A stretch of 61,504 nt of DNA, taken from contig CAYRIZ010000004.1 of NCBI GenBank assembly GCA_964424565.1, positions 1 through 61,504 on the forward strand, read 5' to 3'. This DNA is from Avisuccinivibrio sp964424565. Its GTDB lineage: Bacteria > Pseudomonadota > Gammaproteobacteria > Enterobacterales > Succinivibrionaceae. Position 1 is the first letter of the stretch, and the number at the start of each line of letters is the position of its first letter. The notes beneath the pieces were generated by a model, which had not been told where the DNA came from, searched no databases, and saw nothing but the letters and a program-made list of their open reading frames with translations. Below, one piece after another: positions 59,653 to 61,504 of this stretch. A program made the translations under genes and the position numbers.

Positions 59653-60768
59653 ATGAAGTTTATTCACGGTACGGCATCAGGTTTCAGCGGCACTCTTGTC
59701 GGCAGAGTTACTTTTAAGAAAAAGATTTTTGGAAATGCTGATAAAATTCTGGTCTGCAAAGAAGCCCCGTCAAGAAGTTCAGGGCTGACGGCAGTGATTG
59801 CCAATACTGCATCCCGTGATGTTTCATATCCCTTATGTCTTGCCGAAGGCACAGATATCCTTAATGAAGGAGATGTAGTATTTTTAAATGACAATGGTGA
59901 TGTTACTGTTGCCTTTGACAGTGGATCAAAACACAATAGCATAATGCTGACTGAGCGCTGTAATCACCGCTGTATAATGTGTCCGCAGCCTCCTAAAAAT
60001 AAAAAGGATGATTTAACTGCCTATAATCTTAAATTAATCGATCTGATAAACAGCCACCCTGCAGAGCTGGGTATTACCGGTGGTGAACCTACACTGGTAG
60101 GAGATGATCTGTTTAAGATTATTCAAAAATGCAGGGATAAACTTCCACATACTGCCTTAACTCTTTTAACAAACGGAGTAAAGTTTGCTGATCAGAAATT
60201 TGCCGAAAAACTGTATCAATGCAGACATCCTGACCTCTTGATTGATGTTCCCTTTTTTTCTGATGTAGCTGTTTTGCACAATGAGATAGTGGGTGCCAAA
60301 ACTTTTTATAAAACTGTACGTGGTCTGTATAATCTGGCTCTTTATGATCTCAATATAGGCATCAGAATTGTTGTCCATAAAATGACATTTAACCGGCTAC
60401 CGCAGCTGGCTGAATATATTTATAGAAATTTTCCATTTGTATCACATGTAGCTTTTATGCAGATGGAAAATTCAGGACTGGTTAATGATAATTTCGATCG
60501 CCTTTGGATTGATCCATACGATTACAATCAACAGCTCCGTGAGGCTGTTTTAATACTGGTCGATCGTGATATAGAAGTTAATATTTACAATAGTCAGCTG
60601 TGTATTCTTCCTGAAGACATCAGACAGTATGCAGTGCAGTCAATATCTGATTGGAAAGATATATACATTGAACAGTGCAGGGACTGCTCTCGGCGGGGAG
60701 AATGTCCTGGTTTCTTTGCATCAAATAAGAATAGTCACAGCCGGCACATAAAAAGTTTTCAACTATAA
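59653..60768 (+). CDS. hxsC: His-Xaa-Ser system radical SAM maturase HxsC
   Basis: A 371-residue second radical-SAM enzyme of the pair. A ~95-residue N-terminal region precedes the cluster CNHRCIMC (Cys103, 107, 110) in MLTERCNHRCIMCPQPP. GITGGEPTLVGD, LLTNGVKF and a C-terminal CRDCSRRGECPGFF follow. Ribosome-binding site GAGGTGA overlaps the hxsB stop. HxsB and HxsC always occur together, which suggests a heterodimer or sequential action on the same precursor. 26 bases separate it from the precursor gene. Confidence 0.88.
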   Translation: MKFIHGTASGFSGTLVGRVTFKKKIFGNADKILVCKEAPSRSSGLTAVIANTASRDVSYPLCLAEGTDILNEGDVVFLNDNGDVTVAFDSGSKHNSIMLTERCNHRCIMCPQPPKNKKDDLTAYNLKLIDLINSHPAELGITGGEPTLVGDDLFKIIQKCRDKLPHTALTLLTNGVKFADQKFAEKLYQCRHPDLLIDVPFFSDVAVLHNEIVGAKTFYKTVRGLYNLALYDLNIGIRIVVHKMTFNRLPQLAEYIYRNFPFVSHVAFMQMENSGLVNDNFDRLWIDPYDYNQQLREAVLILVDRDIEVNIYNSQLCILPEDIRQYAVQSISDWKDIYIEQCRDCSRRGECPGFFASNKNSHSRHIKSFQL

Positions 60769-60794
60769 AAACCTGCAATTTAGGAGAATAAGCT

Positions 60795-61055
60795 ATGCGT
60801 AGGCTTTATTATATTGTTATGTTTATGGCGTTGACTGCAGTAAGCTTCTGTAGTTCGGCTTCAACTTTTGTCAGTAATAAATTTTCATCCCCATCCGCTA
60901 CTGAATTAACGGCACAGCAGCAGAATATGCAGCGCGGTTTGATTTTGGAGAAAAAGGCAGACAGCAGAACTATGCTTGCCGCTCACTATTCACATAGTTC
61001 ACATGCTTCTCATGTTTCTCACGCTTCCCATTATTCTCATTATTCATCAAGGTAA
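60795..61055 (+). CDS. hxsA: HxsA-like precursor with C-terminal His-Xaa-Ser repeat
   Basis: An 86-residue protein. Residues 1-23 look like a Sec signal peptide. Residues 24-63 are a polar leader-like stretch (KFSSPSATELTAQQQ, then GLILEKKADSRTML). Residues 64-84 are seven tandem His-Xaa-Ser triads with Xaa = Tyr, Ser, Ala, Val, Ala, Tyr, Tyr, then Ser-Arg. This is the hallmark substrate of the HXS system, here in a very short form. TAGGAG lies 8 bases before the ATG. The signal peptide implies export before or after modification of the repeat. The repeat DNA is codon-diverse (CAT/CAC, TCA/TCT/TCC), so it is not simple slippage. Confidence 0.82.
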   Translation: MRRLYYIVMFMALTAVSFCSSASTFVSNKFSSPSATELTAQQQNMQRGLILEKKADSRTMLAAHYSHSSHASHVSHASHYSHYSSR

Positions 61056-61077
61056 TTGTCTGTAAGTTACAGATATT

Positions 61078-61120
61078 GAGGCAGATGAAAGCTGTTGCTG
61101 CAGTAAATGCTGTCTGCCTC
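61078..61120 (+). other. Inverted repeat downstream of hxsA
   Basis: Perfect 8-base arms GAGGCAGA (61078-61085) / TCTGCCTC (61113-61120) with a 27-base loop, no T tract. A second small palindrome CTGTAA-G-TTACAG lies at 61060-61072. It could be a partial terminator or an RNA stability element separating hxsA from the Sel1 gene. Confidence 0.4.
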
Positions 61121-61233
61121 CCCTCAGCACAATGCTCTTCTATCTGAATATGGCGGAGACACGAAGCCGATCGAGATCACACTGTTGATCCAGCCATAAA
61201 TTTTTGGAAAAAACGTTCTAATCGAGGTGTGTC

Positions 61234-61504
61234 ATGTTGCGCAGACTGCTGTCAATAAATACTTGTCTTGTCTTTTTTGTTGCTGTTTTTCCATGCACTG
61301 CCACTGCCTCTGCGGCTGATATTGAGCTTTCAGATGAGCAGTTTGCTCAACTGAAGACTGAAGCGGAACTCGGTGATCCTGCATTTCAGTTGCAGTTGGG
61401 AGATTGGTATTACGAAAACAGTAACTATGAATATGCTGCTCTATGGTATCCTAAAATCCGGGCTGTTTGTAGTGTAACCACTGAACAGCCTGGACGCAAT
61501 GCCG
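61234..61504 (+). CDS. Exported Sel1-like repeat protein (partial)
   Basis: The first 90 codons are present; the gene runs off the right edge. An N-terminal signal peptide (to about ATASA, residue 28) is followed by KTEAELGDPAFQLQLGDWYYENSNYEYAALWY, a clear Sel1-type TPR-like repeat. The sequence after that (PKIRAVCSVTTEQPG) departs from the usual repeat spacing. GAGG precedes the ATG. It has the same low-GC character and lies 178 bases after hxsA. A role in the HXS system, or a C-terminal His-Xaa-Ser region of its own beyond the edge, is possible but not visible. Confidence 0.65.
   Translation, partial: MLRRLLSINTCLVFFVAVFPCTATASAADIELSDEQFAQLKTEAELGDPAFQLQLGDWYYENSNYEYAALWYPKIRAVCSVTTEQPGRNA

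Noticed and set aside
60984..61046. The His-Xaa-Ser array as a meaningless microsatellite
   Set aside because: The nine-base units use varied His, Ser and middle codons, so the protein repeat is kept while DNA differs, which points to selection on the peptide.
1..61504. Mobile elements, CRISPR arrays, integrases or prophage genes
   Set aside because: No transposase, integrase or regularly spaced repeats with unique spacers were seen; the only long tandem repeat is inside tpsA.

Overview
The window looks like chromosomal DNA of a Gram-negative gammaproteobacterium. The best guess is an anaerobic Succinivibrionaceae/Aeromonadales-type organism. This is inferred from gammaproteobacterial pairs (yhdT-panF, gltB-gltD, yciB, rluC), CRP-type boxes and a glyU-like tRNA-Gly, together with anaerobe-style traits such as a NifU/NifS pair in place of ISC genes. 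No insertion sequence, CRISPR array or prophage was seen. Most of the window is GC-rich and densely coded. The last ~3.9 kb (from about 57,580) is clearly AT-richer.

Layout: (1) 1-2 kb, the end of a type I restriction-modification locus (hsdM and a partial hsdS). (2) 2-4.2 kb, a DUF2057 periplasmic protein and a porin. (3) 4.6-9.7 kb, metal homeostasis: a two-operator ArsR/SmtB-like promoter, a stand-alone HMA chaperone, a Zn/Cd P1B-ATPase, and a CopA copper ATPase whose C-terminal HMA domain has its own Shine-Dalgarno and start codon. (4) 9.9-12.1 kb, nifU-nifS. (5) 12.2-15.5 kb, hisC-aroA and an ADP-ribosylglycohydrolase. (6) 15.5-18.1 kb, two tandem MFS paralogues. (7) 18.5-24.7 kb, panF-yhdT-galU-yciB-lon. 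(8) 24.8-32.6 kb, tRNA-Gly(CCC), then the nitrogen-assimilation block gltB-gltD and glnA, with NtrC-like sites upstream of glnA. (9) 33-37 kb, a divergent CrcB pair, a DUF1537 protein and PTS enzyme I. (10) 37.3-41.2 kb, gltX, a small secreted protein with a repeated MAPWN motif, a membrane protein and an exported alpha/beta hydrolase. (11) 41.4-44.3 kb, a ridA / TIM-barrel isomerase / MFS catabolic operon behind three perfect palindromes and a CRP site. (12) 44.6-46.3 kb, rluC and a HAD phosphatase. (13) 46.4-50.8 kb, a two-partner secretion pair: TpsB pore and a TpsA exoprotein with a long Pro-Glu-Thr-Asp repeat. (14) 51.3-57.4 kb, a complete TPP-riboswitch-controlled thiamine operon thiC-thiDE-thiF-thiS-thiG-thiH. 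(15) 57.9-61.5 kb, a His-Xaa-Ser (HXS) peptide-modification system hxsD-hxsB-hxsC plus a small exported precursor ending in seven His-Xaa-Ser triads, followed by a truncated Sel1-repeat protein.

The most exciting region is the HXS locus: two radical-SAM enzymes and a small partner beside an unusually short precursor. Its promoter combines a near-consensus CRP box, a 13-T homopolymer and a TATAAT element, so expression may be both catabolite-controlled and phase-variable. Other notable points are the internally initiated CopZ within copA, the CrcB pair lacking the phenylalanine box, the NifU whose C-terminal domain has lost its cysteine pair, and the small secreted MAPWN-repeat protein.
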